Assembly (NCBI RefSeq): GCF_014636095.1 | Contig: NZ_BMDV01000003.1 | Coordinates: 186,001 to 250,000, forward strand | Direction: 5' to 3' | DNA: 64,000 bases | From: Acinetobacter modestus | GTDB taxonomy: Bacteria > Pseudomonadota > Gammaproteobacteria > Pseudomonadales > Moraxellaceae | Shown here: in pieces, positions 1 through 8,785 of the stretch | How positions within the stretch are numbered: the stretch's first letter is position 1 | Layout: each line of letters starts with the position of its first letter | Notes under the pieces: generated by a model | Database searches by the model: none | Told to the model about the DNA's origin: nothing | The model's input: the letters and a program-made list of their open reading frames with translations, nothing else | Made by a program: the position numbers and the translations under genes

Positions 1-1466
1 AACAGGAAAAAGGCATTATCTGGGATGAAATTATCCCCTTGGATAGTTCAGGAACCAGTAAAGCTCAACCCTATCCATTGCACGCCTTACCACCTTTGTT
101 ACAAGGAGCTGCTAAGGCAATTGCAGAGTATGTACAGGCACCAATTGCAATGACAGCTCAATGTGTCATAGGCGCAATTTCTCATATAGCTCAAGGTCAT
201 GTGAATGCACCACATCAATTTAATACCCACGGCGAACCATGTAGTTTATTTTTACTGACTGAAGGGCAGAGTGGTAGCCGTAAAAGCACCAGTAAAGGAT
301 TAGCTGACAAGGCTATTATGGAGTTTGAACGTGAAGCATATGATGAATACAAAGATGCTTATCAAGAGTGGAAAACAATACAGGCAGGGCTACCTAAAGT
401 AGATCGAGAAGCATTCCTAGCTGAAAATCCACCACCGCATGACCCCAGCACATTATTTAGTGATGGCACGCTTGAAGCTGTTGCAGGTTTATTTATTGAT
501 GGTGCGCTAAGAAATGCTTCTATTTCAAGTGATGAAGCTGGTCAATTCTTTGGTGGCCACACAATGAAAGGAGATACCAGGACTCAAGCATTGGGAAGCT
601 ACACTAAATTATTCGATGATGGCTCTATTCAGCGGACTAGATCAAAGTCAAATTTAAACGGTAGTGGTAGGGCCTATGAAGTACGTTTGACATTTAATCT
701 ACAAGGGCAGCATGAGGTCTTATCGGATGCACTTAAAGATGATGTACTGAGAGAACAAGGCTTTTTGCCTAGATTCATTCTTTCAGTTCCTGAAAATTTG
801 GCAGGTACACGACTACAAGATAGCGATTTTGCAGATAAGTCGGCAAATCTGGACCATCGGTTAATTGCTTATTGGGAACGCTGTAAAACACTGTTAGACC
901 CATGCCCGATGCCTTTTAATACCAATGCACAGGCATTGCAAGAGCGCCGTGTTATACAGCTAAGTAGTGAGGCAAAACAGATTGATTTAGCCTTTTACAA
1001 TGAGTGTGAGCAACAACAAGGCAAAGGTTGTAAGTATGAGCATATCCAACCATTTGCTAGTCGTGCAAGCCAATTGGCACGGCGATTAGCTACAGTATTT
1101 GCTTTCTTTCAAGGTGAGGGTGAAATCACAGAGAAAACCATGCAGGGCGCTTGTGACATTATCAAACACTCATTAGGTGAATGGTTACGCTATGCTGAGA
1201 TTGAGAGTAAAAAGGAGAGTGATGCACAGCATTTATTGAATTGGCTTATTAAAAAATGTGAGATGGACAATCAAACGCAAATGCTTTATCAATTGGTTCA
1301 AAGTCGCTGTATACCTAAATATCTTAGAAAAAAAGAAATATTCGAAATGACAACTAATGAATTGATTGTTACAAACCATATCGTAGTGTCTAAGGATGTT
1401 AAGCGACTTGTATTAATCAACCCTATCTTATTAAAAATAAATAAGAAGGGGAAAGTGGGAAAGTAG
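1..1466 (+). CDS. DUF3987 replicase-like protein (5' partial)
   Basis: The reading frame is already open at the first base and has no ATG near the edge, so the true start lies upstream of the window. About 488 residues are visible. The order matches DUF3987 (YfjI-type) proteins: an N-terminal WDEIIPL and a PYPLHALPPLL stretch, a conserved AP.AMTAQCVIGA segment, then a Walker-A-like EGQSGSRKST. Family members occur in phage satellites and plasmids and are thought to be replication ATPases; the exact reaction is not established. The gene runs directly into an array of GGGAAAGT repeats, and its last codons (KGKVGK) are encoded by that array. This position suggests that it works on those repeats, which is inference. 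It is the replicase candidate of element 1. Confidence 0.8.
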   Translation, partial: QEKGIIWDEIIPLDSSGTSKAQPYPLHALPPLLQGAAKAIAEYVQAPIAMTAQCVIGAISHIAQGHVNAPHQFNTHGEPCSLFLLTEGQSGSRKSTSKGLADKAIMEFEREAYDEYKDAYQEWKTIQAGLPKVDREAFLAENPPPHDPSTLFSDGTLEAVAGLFIDGALRNASISSDEAGQFFGGHTMKGDTRTQALGSYTKLFDDGSIQRTRSKSNLNGSGRAYEVRLTFNLQGQHEVLSDALKDDVLREQGFLPRFILSVPENLAGTRLQDSDFADKSANLDHRLIAYWERCKTLLDPCPMPFNTNAQALQERRVIQLSSEAKQIDLAFYNECEQQQGKGCKYEHIQPFASRASQLARRLATVFAFFQGEGEITEKTMQGACDIIKHSLGEWLRYAEIESKKESDAQHLLNWLIKKCEMDNQTQMLYQLVQSRCIPKYLRKKEIFEMTTNELIVTNHIVVSKDVKRLVLINPILLKINKKGKVGK

Positions 1467-1656
1467 GAAAGTGATTTATTAAGTTTATGATATAAAACAC
1501 CTTTTAATATTCCCAACAATTTATAAAAAGGGAAAGTGGGAAAGTTATAACAGACAGACTTTCCCACTTTCCCTTTAGTAGATTTATAGAGGAAAGAATA
1601 AATTTTATAAATATCAATAGTATACTGGTTGATTTTCCCACTTTCCCGACTTTCCC
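1449..1656. repeat. GGGAAAGT iteron array, candidate replication origin of element 1
   Basis: Ten copies of an 8-bp unit GGGAAAGT are arranged symmetrically. Three are tandem on the plus strand (1449-1472, the last being AGGAAAGT). Two more are on plus (1530-1545), two inverted as ACTTTCCC (1558-1573), and three inverted (1632-1656, the first being ATTTTCCC). AT-rich DNA separates the clusters. The 3-2-2-3 layout right behind a replicase gene is what an iteron origin would look like. P4-type satellites have cis-acting replication repeats; equating this array with them is inference. Confidence 0.65.
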
Positions 1657-1873
1657 ATAATTTAGATAAAAATATCAAACCCTTGAAATTTAGGAGTTGC
1701 TGCCATAGACCGATGCACAGAAAATACAGAATGAATAAAAATATCGCCATTACGAGGATATTTCTTACATCAATACTTTTTACACCCAGTCTATTAAGGC
1801 GCATTTCTGTATATCAATATGCTTTTGGATATCTGCTCAATCCAATTTTGGATTTACCGTTGAAATCAATAAC

Positions 1874-1894
1874 AAAGACCGCCTAGGCAGTCTT
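1874..1894 (-). terminator. Stem near the end of the minus-strand gene at 1947
   Basis: A near-perfect palindrome (AAGACTGCCTAGGCGGTCTT on minus) is followed by a short T-rich stretch on the minus strand. It lies about 50 bp past the stop of the minus-strand gene. The rest of 1657-1946 shows no gene that I can support. Confidence 0.45.
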
Positions 1895-1946
1895 AAGGGT
1901 TAGATTTTTAAATCCAGCTCTTTTTGATTGAATCATAACAAGCTTA

Positions 1947-2717
1947 TTATGAATATAGATCCATCTTACGACCTTTGCCTATGGACTTCATTCTTTTACG
2001 AGAAGCATTTACGGAATGGGCTTTCAATTGAGCCTTTTTAGTTGCAGCGCGTTGTTCGGCTGATTGGCGTATTTTTTGATTACCTATGCGCTTATTCACT
2101 AAGATTTTAGCACCGTTGCGAATAGCGAAATGCGCTTTGTAGTGAATTTCACGACCACCAACATTTTTTTTCGTTAATGTGCCATTGGATAATTCTTTAC
2201 CAGTTGCAGCATCAAAACCTTTCTCTTCATCTGCTTCAGATGGAGTACCATAAATAAATTCACGTTCAAACGTTTCCAACGGCTCGCCGTCATTAGGCAT
2301 GTTTGCAATAATAGTAGCTGTTGCTGCTTCAATCGCATCGTCAGCAGCTTCAATATCGATATCGAAAATAGTATGAATAGCGTCTTCGCTTACACCAAAT
2401 GAGAGAAATGCATCTATAACACAATTAGTTAATAGTTGATGGTAAATATTTTCATCATCACCAACACCACCCAGAGCTTCAATAATCAAAGCATCAAGGC
2501 AATCAGTTGGTAACTCATCGTCAGCGAGGCTATCAGTGCTAATTGTCTCTACTAGGGCATAAATGATATTTAAAGCCTGTTGGCGAACCTCTTCAATGAA
2601 AGCGTCTATTTCGCGCTTAAGGAGTACATGAGATTGATTCTTTTGAGCTGAGGAATCAAAATCGCGTATAAGGTTTTGTCGTGGTTTCTGGTTAAAAGGG
2701 TTATCTGAACCAAACAT
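1947..2717 (-). CDS. Unknown protein of element 1, acidic body and basic tail
   Basis: I do not recognise this protein. The start is the ATG at 2717, giving MFGSDNPFNQ, because AGGTG lies 7-8 bases before it; a TTG 24 bases upstream has no such site. It has about 256 residues. The first 170 are acidic and helical, with alanine-rich stretches near residues 120-140. The last 60 are strongly basic (KKNVGGREIHYKAH, then many K/R), so it may bind nucleic acid or a virion partner. It is transcribed away from the gene at 2910 and towards the repeat array. It sits between the replicase module and tail-like genes, so a phage role is likely but unproven. Confidence 0.6.
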   Translation of the reverse strand: MFGSDNPFNQKPRQNLIRDFDSSAQKNQSHVLLKREIDAFIEEVRQQALNIIYALVETISTDSLADDELPTDCLDALIIEALGGVGDDENIYHQLLTNCVIDAFLSFGVSEDAIHTIFDIDIEAADDAIEAATATIIANMPNDGEPLETFEREFIYGTPSEADEEKGFDAATGKELSNGTLTKKNVGGREIHYKAHFAIRNGAKILVNKRIGNQKIRQSAEQRAATKKAQLKAHSVNASRKRMKSIGKGRKMDLYS

Positions 2718-2909
2718 TTTTTCACACCTATTATTAATCAAGACATCATGGCTATCAAAAAATATTAAGTGAAAATTAACCTGGTATTTATTCTAAGTTC
2801 CAGCCTTGGGTACGGCGCATTATTTATGCACTTCAGTTAAGTGGAACAGAAGCTAAATCTATAAAAATCTTGATTGAAAATGTCCTGATACTTTTAGGAA
2901 TAATTTTTA

Positions 2910-3794
2910 ATGAAAGATTTATCAATGGTCCGAGCTGCAAATGAGCCAATAACGACTAGACCAGAAGATTTTAGTGCGGATCCATTTTGGGGAACTGTAT
3001 CAAGACATAAATTTGCAGAATTTAATTTATGCTCAGTGATTCGAGAAGAAAATACGAATGAGCCTACGGTAGTAGTAGACACAAGTAAGCCAACAATACG
3101 AGCTCTTTTGGTAGATGGCGATAAAACAATAGAGAGTCAATGGCAAACACCATTTGAGAATTCAAATCCAGAGTTGAAGATGCCAATGTTAATGGCTGGT
3201 TTACAAACTGGTGAGTCTGTTGCAGCAATAGGTCTTATTGCGCAGAATACGGGACAAAAATTACTAGGCAAAGCTGCCAGTACACTAGGGGATGCTATTT
3301 CACCATTTTCAAATTTAGCTAAATCTGTTGTAGGAAAAACAAATTTAAATAAAGTAAATACTACACAAGTATTCCTTTCTACATCAGGTGTTCGTTTAAA
3401 TTTAACTGTATTTTTTATTGCATTAAAAGATGCGAAAAAAGAAGTCGAAAATAAGCTTATGTATCTTGAGTCTTAGGCTTTACCTAAATACTTATCAAGT
3501 CAGTCTGTTCTAACAGATGTATCTGCTGCAGTTGCAAAAGGTGGTTGGAAAAATGCTGCTCAAGGATTATTTTCAGGTGAAGTTCCTCCATATGTATCAG
3601 TCACTACACATGGAAAGACATATATGCCTTTTATCTTGGAAAGTGTATCTGCACCGATTGTAGCTCCTATCGATAGTGAGGGTAATCGACTCAGTCTTAC
3701 TGTGAACTTAAGCCTGATTAGTCGTACTGCTTGGGATGCGCAAGATATTTTTGATTTGTATGATCCTGATTCTTCCATGAGAAATATTAAGTGA
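2910..3794 (+). pseudogene. Tail/baseplate-like protein split by an in-frame amber stop
   Basis: One continuous frame runs from ATG 2910 to TGA 3792-3794 and is broken only by TAG at 3474-3476. The 5' part gives 188 residues ending KLMYLES. The 3' part continues in the same frame (ALPKYLSSQ to SSMRNIK, 105 codons) with clear coding character (SVTTHGKTYMPFILESV, TAWDAQDIFDLYD). There is no frameshift; TGG (Trp) to TAG is the simplest change. The stretch VFLSTSGVRLNLTVFF.ALKDAKKEVE reminds me of phage baseplate or tail-associated proteins, but this is by eye only. AGGA lies about 11 bases before the ATG. The gene is either inactivated by one nonsense mutation or read through by suppression. Confidence 0.65.
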
Positions 3795-3826
3795 TGTTTT
3801 GATTAAAAATATTCTCATAATGTGGC

Positions 3827-3866
3827 AACTAATTAAGCTTAAATTCACTGTAAGGCTTAATTAGTT
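3827..3866. promoter_or_regulatory. 12-bp perfect hairpin between 3794 and 3879
   Basis: AACTAATTAAGC (3827-3838) and GCTTAATTAGTT (3855-3866) form a 12-bp perfect stem with a 16-base loop. No long T-run follows on the plus strand, so it is a weak terminator at best. The 3' arm ends 12 bases before the next start codon, so a role in the leader of that gene is possible. Confidence 0.45.
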
Positions 3867-3878
3867 ATATAGCTTGGA

Positions 3879-4748
3879 ATGCTCAAGATGTTTTTAATTA
3901 ATACAAATATAAGCCTCAATCTAAAAAGCAGGGGTTTTAAGAAAAATGAATTAAATTTGACGCTCCTAAAAATTTGGGAACGTCAAATTATCAATGGCCA
4001 CACGCCGTATAAATCTAATAGAAAAGGCTCTAAAGTATCATCTGGAAATAATAGAGTTAGGGCAAAAAATACTCCTACGCAAATCAGAACTAAGAAAAAT
4101 GACAGGAAATATTTTAGAGATTTGAACTATAAAGAAAGTCTCTTATTTACGATGACACGTAAGTTAAAAGAAGCTCAAAATATAGTGAATGAAGTGAACC
4201 AATACGGCAGTAATGGCTTTACTTACAATTTTGATGATGGTTTATCAGTAGATCCGTTAATTTTTAAACGTTTGCCTGAACCATTGAAGACCAGAGTGCT
4301 AAACGAGATTAAAAGCATAAATAGATTATTCCAGATTTCATATGAACTAGAACTACAAACACGCCTTTATAACGCTTATTTTTACTTGATGGAAATGAAA
4401 TGGCAAAAATACAAAATATTGAACATACCCTTAACTGAAGCACGTATCTCGGCGCAAGAATGGCGTGAATATGCTCTAAATGAAATTATTTGCTGTCAAG
4501 GTGCCATCATTAAGATTGAAAATAACCTAATTACTCGAGGGCAGTTCATTTATTACTACCATAATGATACTCAGTACATTATGAGTGATGTAGAAAAGCA
4601 AGGGGAAAGGCTTTTCTTGAAAGATGATTATAAGATTAGCTTCAGTGAATGGCTTAAAACAGATCGTTCGATTTCATTAGAAATGAGTGACCTAAATTTA
4701 ACTTTTCCGTTTAATGGTCTGATATGTAAAAAACAAGCCCAGTATTAG
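3879..4748 (+). CDS. Unknown basic protein of element 1
   Basis: I do not recognise this 289-residue protein. The N-terminal third is very basic (KSNRKGSKVSSGNNRVRAKN, then RTKKNDRKYFRD). The rest is helical with a middle segment DGLSVDPLIFKRLPEPLKTR and aromatic-rich stretches (YNAYFYLMEMKWQKY). There is no signal peptide or membrane segment. Start choice is uncertain: ATG 3879 and ATG 3888 are in frame and neither has a strong ribosome binding site. The gene converges on the minus-strand gene at 4762 with a shared hairpin between them. Codon use is AT-rich like the rest of element 1. Confidence 0.6.
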   Translation: MLKMFLINTNISLNLKSRGFKKNELNLTLLKIWERQIINGHTPYKSNRKGSKVSSGNNRVRAKNTPTQIRTKKNDRKYFRDLNYKESLLFTMTRKLKEAQNIVNEVNQYGSNGFTYNFDDGLSVDPLIFKRLPEPLKTRVLNEIKSINRLFQISYELELQTRLYNAYFYLMEMKWQKYKILNIPLTEARISAQEWREYALNEIICCQGAIIKIENNLITRGQFIYYYHNDTQYIMSDVEKQGERLFLKDDYKISFSEWLKTDRSISLEMSDLNLTFPFNGLICKKQAQY

Positions 4749-4757
4749 GGCTTATTT
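4735..4757. terminator. Short bidirectional terminator between convergent genes
   Basis: AAGCCC (4735-4740) and GGGCTT (4748-4753) form a short stem followed by ATTT on plus and preceded by A-rich sequence. It overlaps the stop codon of the plus-strand gene and lies just before the end of the minus-strand gene at 4762. Confidence 0.5.
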
Positions 4758-4761
4758 GAAT

Positions 4762-5166
4762 TTAGTTTCTCTTTACACAAATATCGGTAGTTTTATCTTT
4801 TGTTATGTAACATGATAATGAGTCCGAGTTAATAAGCTTAATATCATCAATTTTATTGTAGAAAAGATTGCGGTGATAATATGTCGCATCTTTTCCGTTT
4901 AAGCTAATTCCACATTCAATATTATTGTCACTCTTTTTATCGTAACAAATCTGGGTTTCAGCTTCATAAGATTTCTTACCAATCTGCATTGATTCATAAG
5001 TGCCACCAGCACCATATCCAGTGGATAAGATACATGGTGAATGGTTTATTATCTTATCTCCTTTAAATATATAACAAACAGCAACTTTTTCACCTGTTGG
5101 GGCAGCATAGGCAATATGATGAAATGATACTATTGCAAGCATATAAACAATATTTCTTTTAAACAT
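4762..5166 (-). CDS. Small exported protein of element 1
   Basis: About 134 residues, beginning MFKRNIVYMLAIVSF with likely signal-peptide cleavage after HIAYA. The mature part has several cysteines (CYIFKG, SPCILS, QICYD, IECGIS, LSCYI, DICVK) that could form disulfides in the periplasm. The ATG at 5166 overlaps the end of the upstream transglycosylase gene in a different frame, so the two are probably translationally coupled. An in-frame extension 7 codons longer exists but would spoil the signal peptide. I do not recognise the family. An exported partner of the lytic protein, or a superinfection or envelope factor, would fit; this is inference. Confidence 0.65.
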   Translation of the reverse strand: MFKRNIVYMLAIVSFHHIAYAAPTGEKVAVCYIFKGDKIINHSPCILSTGYGAGGTYESMQIGKKSYEAETQICYDKKSDNNIECGISLNGKDATYYHRNLFYNKIDDIKLINSDSLSCYITKDKTTDICVKRN

Positions 5167-7234
5167 TCCATTTATCCCCCATCCCAAGTCCGCCTGTAAT
5201 CGCGTGAGCTAACAATCTGTTGCTCACATTTTGATTGATAGTACCACTATTTTGATTCGTAACAACAACTTCCTGTGGTGTAGGTGAAGTTAAAAACTCT
5301 TTTGCTGGTAGTATATTAGTTTCAATTTTTGGTTGACTATAATTTGCTGCAAGATTATTTGTACGTGCTGCTACAGGTTTAACTGAGGATTGCATATTCA
5401 AAACAGGTACATTGTTTTTTGCTTTTTGTATTATTTTTTCAGCACTTTTTGGGGTTAATAGTTGGTTAGAAATATTATCTGGAGACTTAATGGCTGGATT
5501 TTCTATAGGTGTATTTTCAAAATATTGGCGCTGATGTGCTTTAAAAGCTGGATTCAATACCATTTCACCTTTTTCTATAACTTTATTATTATTTGTATCC
5601 CATAAAGGGTTTAAGTCATATTGAGAGCTTCCTTGTTTATAGCCATAGCCTGTTACAGCTGTGTAAGCATCAGCAATTGAACGTTTACTTTTTCCATCGA
5701 AACCACGATCTTTGTAATATTTTTCAACATAGACCATTTGCTCATCGAAAGACAAATTACTAAATTGATCTCGTGTCATCCCATAATATGTACCATTATT
5801 ATAATTTCGACTCTTAGAAGCATTTTTACCCATAAATTGAATTAATCCAGTAGCTGAAGAATCTGGATTTTTAGCTTTGGGGCTAAAAGTGCCACCTGTC
5901 TCAAATGAAATTATTGCTGCAAGATCATTGGGCTCAACACCAATTCTATTAGCTACTTCTGCAATTTTCGTAGCTTTTTCTGGTGTAAAATTTTTACTAC
6001 TATATGTCAACGATTGTTTAGACTGCATTTCCCCTACAGCCCCAAACGGCGTTGCACCTTTACCATTAACACCCTGCCCACCGTATCGCTGTTGGTAAAG
6101 AATAGAACCTGGTTTATTCTCCTTCATGAATCCTTCAATCCCAAGCATACGAGCAAAACGGTATACGCCGTCATTGGAGTACCATGCCGGGTTTTCTTTG
6201 CGATATTTGTAACGCTCAGCATCGGCAAGGCGGTCGTTTGTCTCTATGACCTCTTTTGCTGCATCATTGCCAAGTAAAGCAAGCGTACGAGCTGTTGCGT
6301 TACCAATGAAATCATTAACGGCTTGCCCTGTTTCAGTTTCATCTAACTGGTCATGAATTTTAGTACCTAGATAAGCACCAACTGCGCCAGCAAGGGCAGT
6401 CGCTAATACAGGTCCTAAGCCTGTAACGGCAGTGGCAACAGTTGAACCTATGCCAGCCAATGCCATTGGTAGCATTTTCAATAACCCAAACAAGCCTCCT
6501 CCATTATTATTGGCAGCAATTTTTTCTAGCACTTTGATTAGCTTACGATTGTGGTCACTTTGTTCTTTTGGTAAAGGTTCATTACGTTTGCGTGATTTCA
6601 TCCACCCCGTTAAAGGACGAAGCATAAATCCAGCTGCTCGCTTAACTGGTGTCAATGCTGTGACAACTTCATTCATTGCATCTACTGTAGGGTCGGTGCC
6701 ATGTGCATTAACCGCCGTGTTTCTTATTGTATTAACAAGCGTTTCAGCAATTTTGCGGAAAGGTTGCTTTGTTTGACCAGTAGATAAGGAATGTTGAGAA
6801 GTATCTTCGGTTTTCTTGCTCCCGAACTCACGTATAACATCTTCAGTGCTGTTAATTTCAATCGCACGGCGTTTAGGCTGCGTTATGGATTGTGACTTGA
6901 TTTCGGCTGTTTTATTGGACTCAGCTATTAAATCTTCAATTGATTTAGCAGCTCGATTGAGCGCCGTTGTAGATTTTTTACTTGAATGAATGAAGTCATC
7001 TAGATCAATAGCTGGTTTGTTAGCATCAAGGATAGCTTGTTCAAATGCACTGAGTTTAGGCTGTGAATTACGGTGTTTAATCTCGTCTAAGCAAGACTCC
7101 AATATCTTTTTGACGGAGTCCATTTCATTCACTAAAGGATTGAGTGCTTGTTTTTGATAAGAAATAAAACCTAGAGCATCATATTGGAGTATGGTTTTTT
7201 CCTTTTCATCATCATTATTGTTACGGCTGCTCAT
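5159..7234 (-). CDS. Phage tape-measure/ejection-like protein with a lytic transglycosylase domain
   Basis: 691 residues. Residues 1-230 are polar and charged. Residues 247-292 form a Gly/Ala-rich hydrophobic segment (LLKMLPMALAGIG, then ATALAGAVGAYLG) able to cross a membrane. Residues about 418-545 look like an SLT-type lysozyme fold: IGVEPNDLAAIISFETGG with probable catalytic Glu445, then SATGLIQFM. The tail is low-complexity. Such hydrophobic-plus-lysozyme proteins are tail tape-measure or DNA-ejection proteins in phages and cut peptidoglycan during entry. In a replicase-bearing element this suggests a structural or helper-interaction role. The gene overlaps the exported-protein gene at its 3' end. 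Confidence 0.7.
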   Translation of the reverse strand: MSSRNNNDDEKEKTILQYDALGFISYQKQALNPLVNEMDSVKKILESCLDEIKHRNSQPKLSAFEQAILDANKPAIDLDDFIHSSKKSTTALNRAAKSIEDLIAESNKTAEIKSQSITQPKRRAIEINSTEDVIREFGSKKTEDTSQHSLSTGQTKQPFRKIAETLVNTIRNTAVNAHGTDPTVDAMNEVVTALTPVKRAAGFMLRPLTGWMKSRKRNEPLPKEQSDHNRKLIKVLEKIAANNNGGGLFGLLKMLPMALAGIGSTVATAVTGLGPVLATALAGAVGAYLGTKIHDQLDETETGQAVNDFIGNATARTLALLGNDAAKEVIETNDRLADAERYKYRKENPAWYSNDGVYRFARMLGIEGFMKENKPGSILYQQRYGGQGVNGKGATPFGAVGEMQSKQSLTYSSKNFTPEKATKIAEVANRIGVEPNDLAAIISFETGGTFSPKAKNPDSSATGLIQFMGKNASKSRNYNNGTYYGMTRDQFSNLSFDEQMVYVEKYYKDRGFDGKSKRSIADAYTAVTGYGYKQGSSQYDLNPLWDTNNNKVIEKGEMVLNPAFKAHQRQYFENTPIENPAIKSPDNISNQLLTPKSAEKIIQKAKNNVPVLNMQSSVKPVAARTNNLAANYSQPKIETNILPAKEFLTSPTPQEVVVTNQNSGTINQNVSNRLLAHAITGGLGMGDKWNV

Positions 7235-7342
7235 AGTGAAATCTGCATTAAAAGTCTTATTTAAATCTTAGCTTGGCCATGTCTTATCATTTTTTGTAGT
7301 TCCACTTATAAGAGGGGAGAAAAAAGCGAGTAAATCGGATTC

Positions 7343-7425
7343 TTTTGACTAGTTTTTTGACCAGTTCAAGTGATGAATTATTTATTTTTATTCATAGTGT
7401 TATGGAAGAATGGAACTAGTCAAAA
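7343..7425. repeat. Repeated TTTTGACYAGTT motif upstream of 7515
   Basis: Two direct copies, TTTTGACTAGTT (7343-7354) and TTTTTTGACCAGTTC (7353-7367), face one inverted copy GAACTAGTCAAAA (7413-7425). They lie in the 280-bp gap between the divergent genes at 7234 and 7515, which is where operator sites would be. No regulator is identified. Confidence 0.45.
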
Positions 7426-7514
7426 AAAATATTAGGATTGAAGATATTCTTTAGTTTGTTTGGCATTTGAAATGACGGGCTTTTTACATCACAGAATTAA
7501 CTAAGGAGTATCTC

Positions 7515-7838
7515 ATGGGCGGAAAATCAGCAAAATATGCCGAGTCATGGACACCAGAACGGAAAAGAAAACAACGGGATTGGATGTTAGAGAATAAACC
7601 ATGGCTAAAATCAACAGGTCCAATTACAGAAGAAGGGAAAAAGAAATCAAGCCAAAATGCGACAAATCATTTTGTGAAGACTTCTTTAAAAACTTTAGAT
7701 AAAATTATGAAAAGACAAGAAAAGGTACTTCAGTTACTAAGAAGTGATGTGGCTATGGAAGAACATATGAAAGAAATAGAAGATGAAATTACAGGCATAA
7801 AACGAATAATACGAGGCTCTGGAACTGAACAAAAGTAA
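7515..7838 (+). CDS. Small phage-type protein, KPWLKSTG family
   Basis: 107 residues with a strong ribosome binding site AAGGAG 7-8 bases before the ATG. The N-terminal half (ESWTPERKRKQRDWM, NKPWLKSTGPITEEGKKKSS) matches the small protein at 17971 in element 2 (HYWTEERRQEQRDRI, VKPWLKSTGAKTAAGK). The C-terminal half is helical and charged. I recall short proteins of this type beside phage and satellite genes; no function is established. It is divergent from the transglycosylase gene and is followed 53 bases later by a coiled-coil gene. Confidence 0.7.
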   Translation: MGGKSAKYAESWTPERKRKQRDWMLENKPWLKSTGPITEEGKKKSSQNATNHFVKTSLKTLDKIMKRQEKVLQLLRSDVAMEEHMKEIEDEITGIKRIIRGSGTEQK

Positions 7839-7891
7839 AGAATACGAACTATTAAATAATAAGAACTCAAATTTAGTTCAGAGTTTTTTTA

Positions 7892-8449
7892 ATGACTTAT
7901 TTAGTAGACGATAAAATTAATGCTTTGGCTCTTAGTCAGAACCTACTTACTAGACAGATTCAATTAGCTGGTATTGGTGTGTTTAATGACACGGCGAGGG
8001 AATTGCTAAGCATTGCTCGTGATCGTGGAATCAGCATAGGTGATGCTTATCTTGAAATGATGGATAACCTTACCCAATCAGAAAAAAAGCATTCACAGGC
8101 TCAGCAGGCAGCATTAAATGCATATGATAGACATATTGCTGAACATAAGGATGAAATTGATCATTTAAATAAACAAATCAAGCAATCTGAACATAAGGTT
8201 GTACAGTTAGAACAAGATATTATTCTGAATAAAAATCTGTTGGTTGACCAGAAGAGTGAACTGAAGAAAAAGAATTTCTCTGATGAGCAAATTGAAAAAG
8301 TCTTGAGTATGAATAAACCTTTTGATGAACACATAGTTAAAACTGAAATCCAAGAGCTAGTTTCAGAAGTTAACAGAGCTAAACAGCGTGTTAGTCAAAT
8401 TTATGCAAAGGCTAAAGAAGTTCAACTAGAAATTTATTACAACCAGTAA
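7892..8449 (+). CDS. Coiled-coil protein of unknown function
   Basis: 185 residues. The N-terminal 60 are mixed (DKINALALSQNLLTRQIQLA, then DRGISIGDAYLEMMDN). From about residue 65 to the end it is charged heptad-like sequence (HIAEHKDEIDHLNKQIKQSE, VVQLEQDIILNKNLLVDQKS) typical of a coiled coil. It has no cysteine cluster, signal or membrane segment. It is the last gene of element 1 and is followed by a strong terminator. The family is not recognised; a scaffolding or regulatory role is possible. Confidence 0.6.
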   Translation: MTYLVDDKINALALSQNLLTRQIQLAGIGVFNDTARELLSIARDRGISIGDAYLEMMDNLTQSEKKHSQAQQAALNAYDRHIAEHKDEIDHLNKQIKQSEHKVVQLEQDIILNKNLLVDQKSELKKKNFSDEQIEKVLSMNKPFDEHIVKTEIQELVSEVNRAKQRVSQIYAKAKEVQLEIYYNQ

Positions 8450-8524
8450 CGGAACCACCTAAATTTTGTTATTAAGCAAAAGTAGATAATTAAAACCTAC
8501 CAAACATTATTTAGTTTGCATTTG

Positions 8525-8562
8525 CCACATGAGAACTTTCACCTTCTCATGTGGTTTTTTTT
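8525..8562 (+). terminator. Rho-independent terminator after 8449
   Basis: A stem CCACATGAGAA / TTCTCATGTGG with an 8-base loop is followed by eight T residues. It closes the element 1 operon. Confidence 0.85.
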
Positions 8563-8785
8563 CCATTGAGATATTTAGTACCTGATACCACCAAGACTTT
8601 TTGATTCGTCATTTTTGGCGAAACAAATAAATTCATAATTTTCTTCAAATTTACATATTTCATGGGCCTAGAACAGAGAGCTTAAGCATGATTATATTTC
8701 CAGCAAGCAAATTTTTGTATCATGTGGTGTATCATGATGTTTTTATAAGTATATTTATTATTTTAAATTAGTTACTTATGTTTAT

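Noticed and set aside
1449..1656. CRISPR array
   Set aside because: Units are 8 bp, partly tandem and inverted, with no regular spacers and no cas genes.
1298..1804. 168-codon open frame on the minus strand across the repeat array
   Set aside because: It is made of the repeat units read backwards and overlaps the replicase; no ribosome binding site or coding character.
1629..1886. 85-codon open frame on plus after the array
   Set aside because: It begins inside the repeats, has no ribosome binding site and no recognisable protein features.
3560..3778. 72-codon open frame on minus
   Set aside because: It is the shadow of the amber-split plus-strand gene, whose frame has clear coding character.
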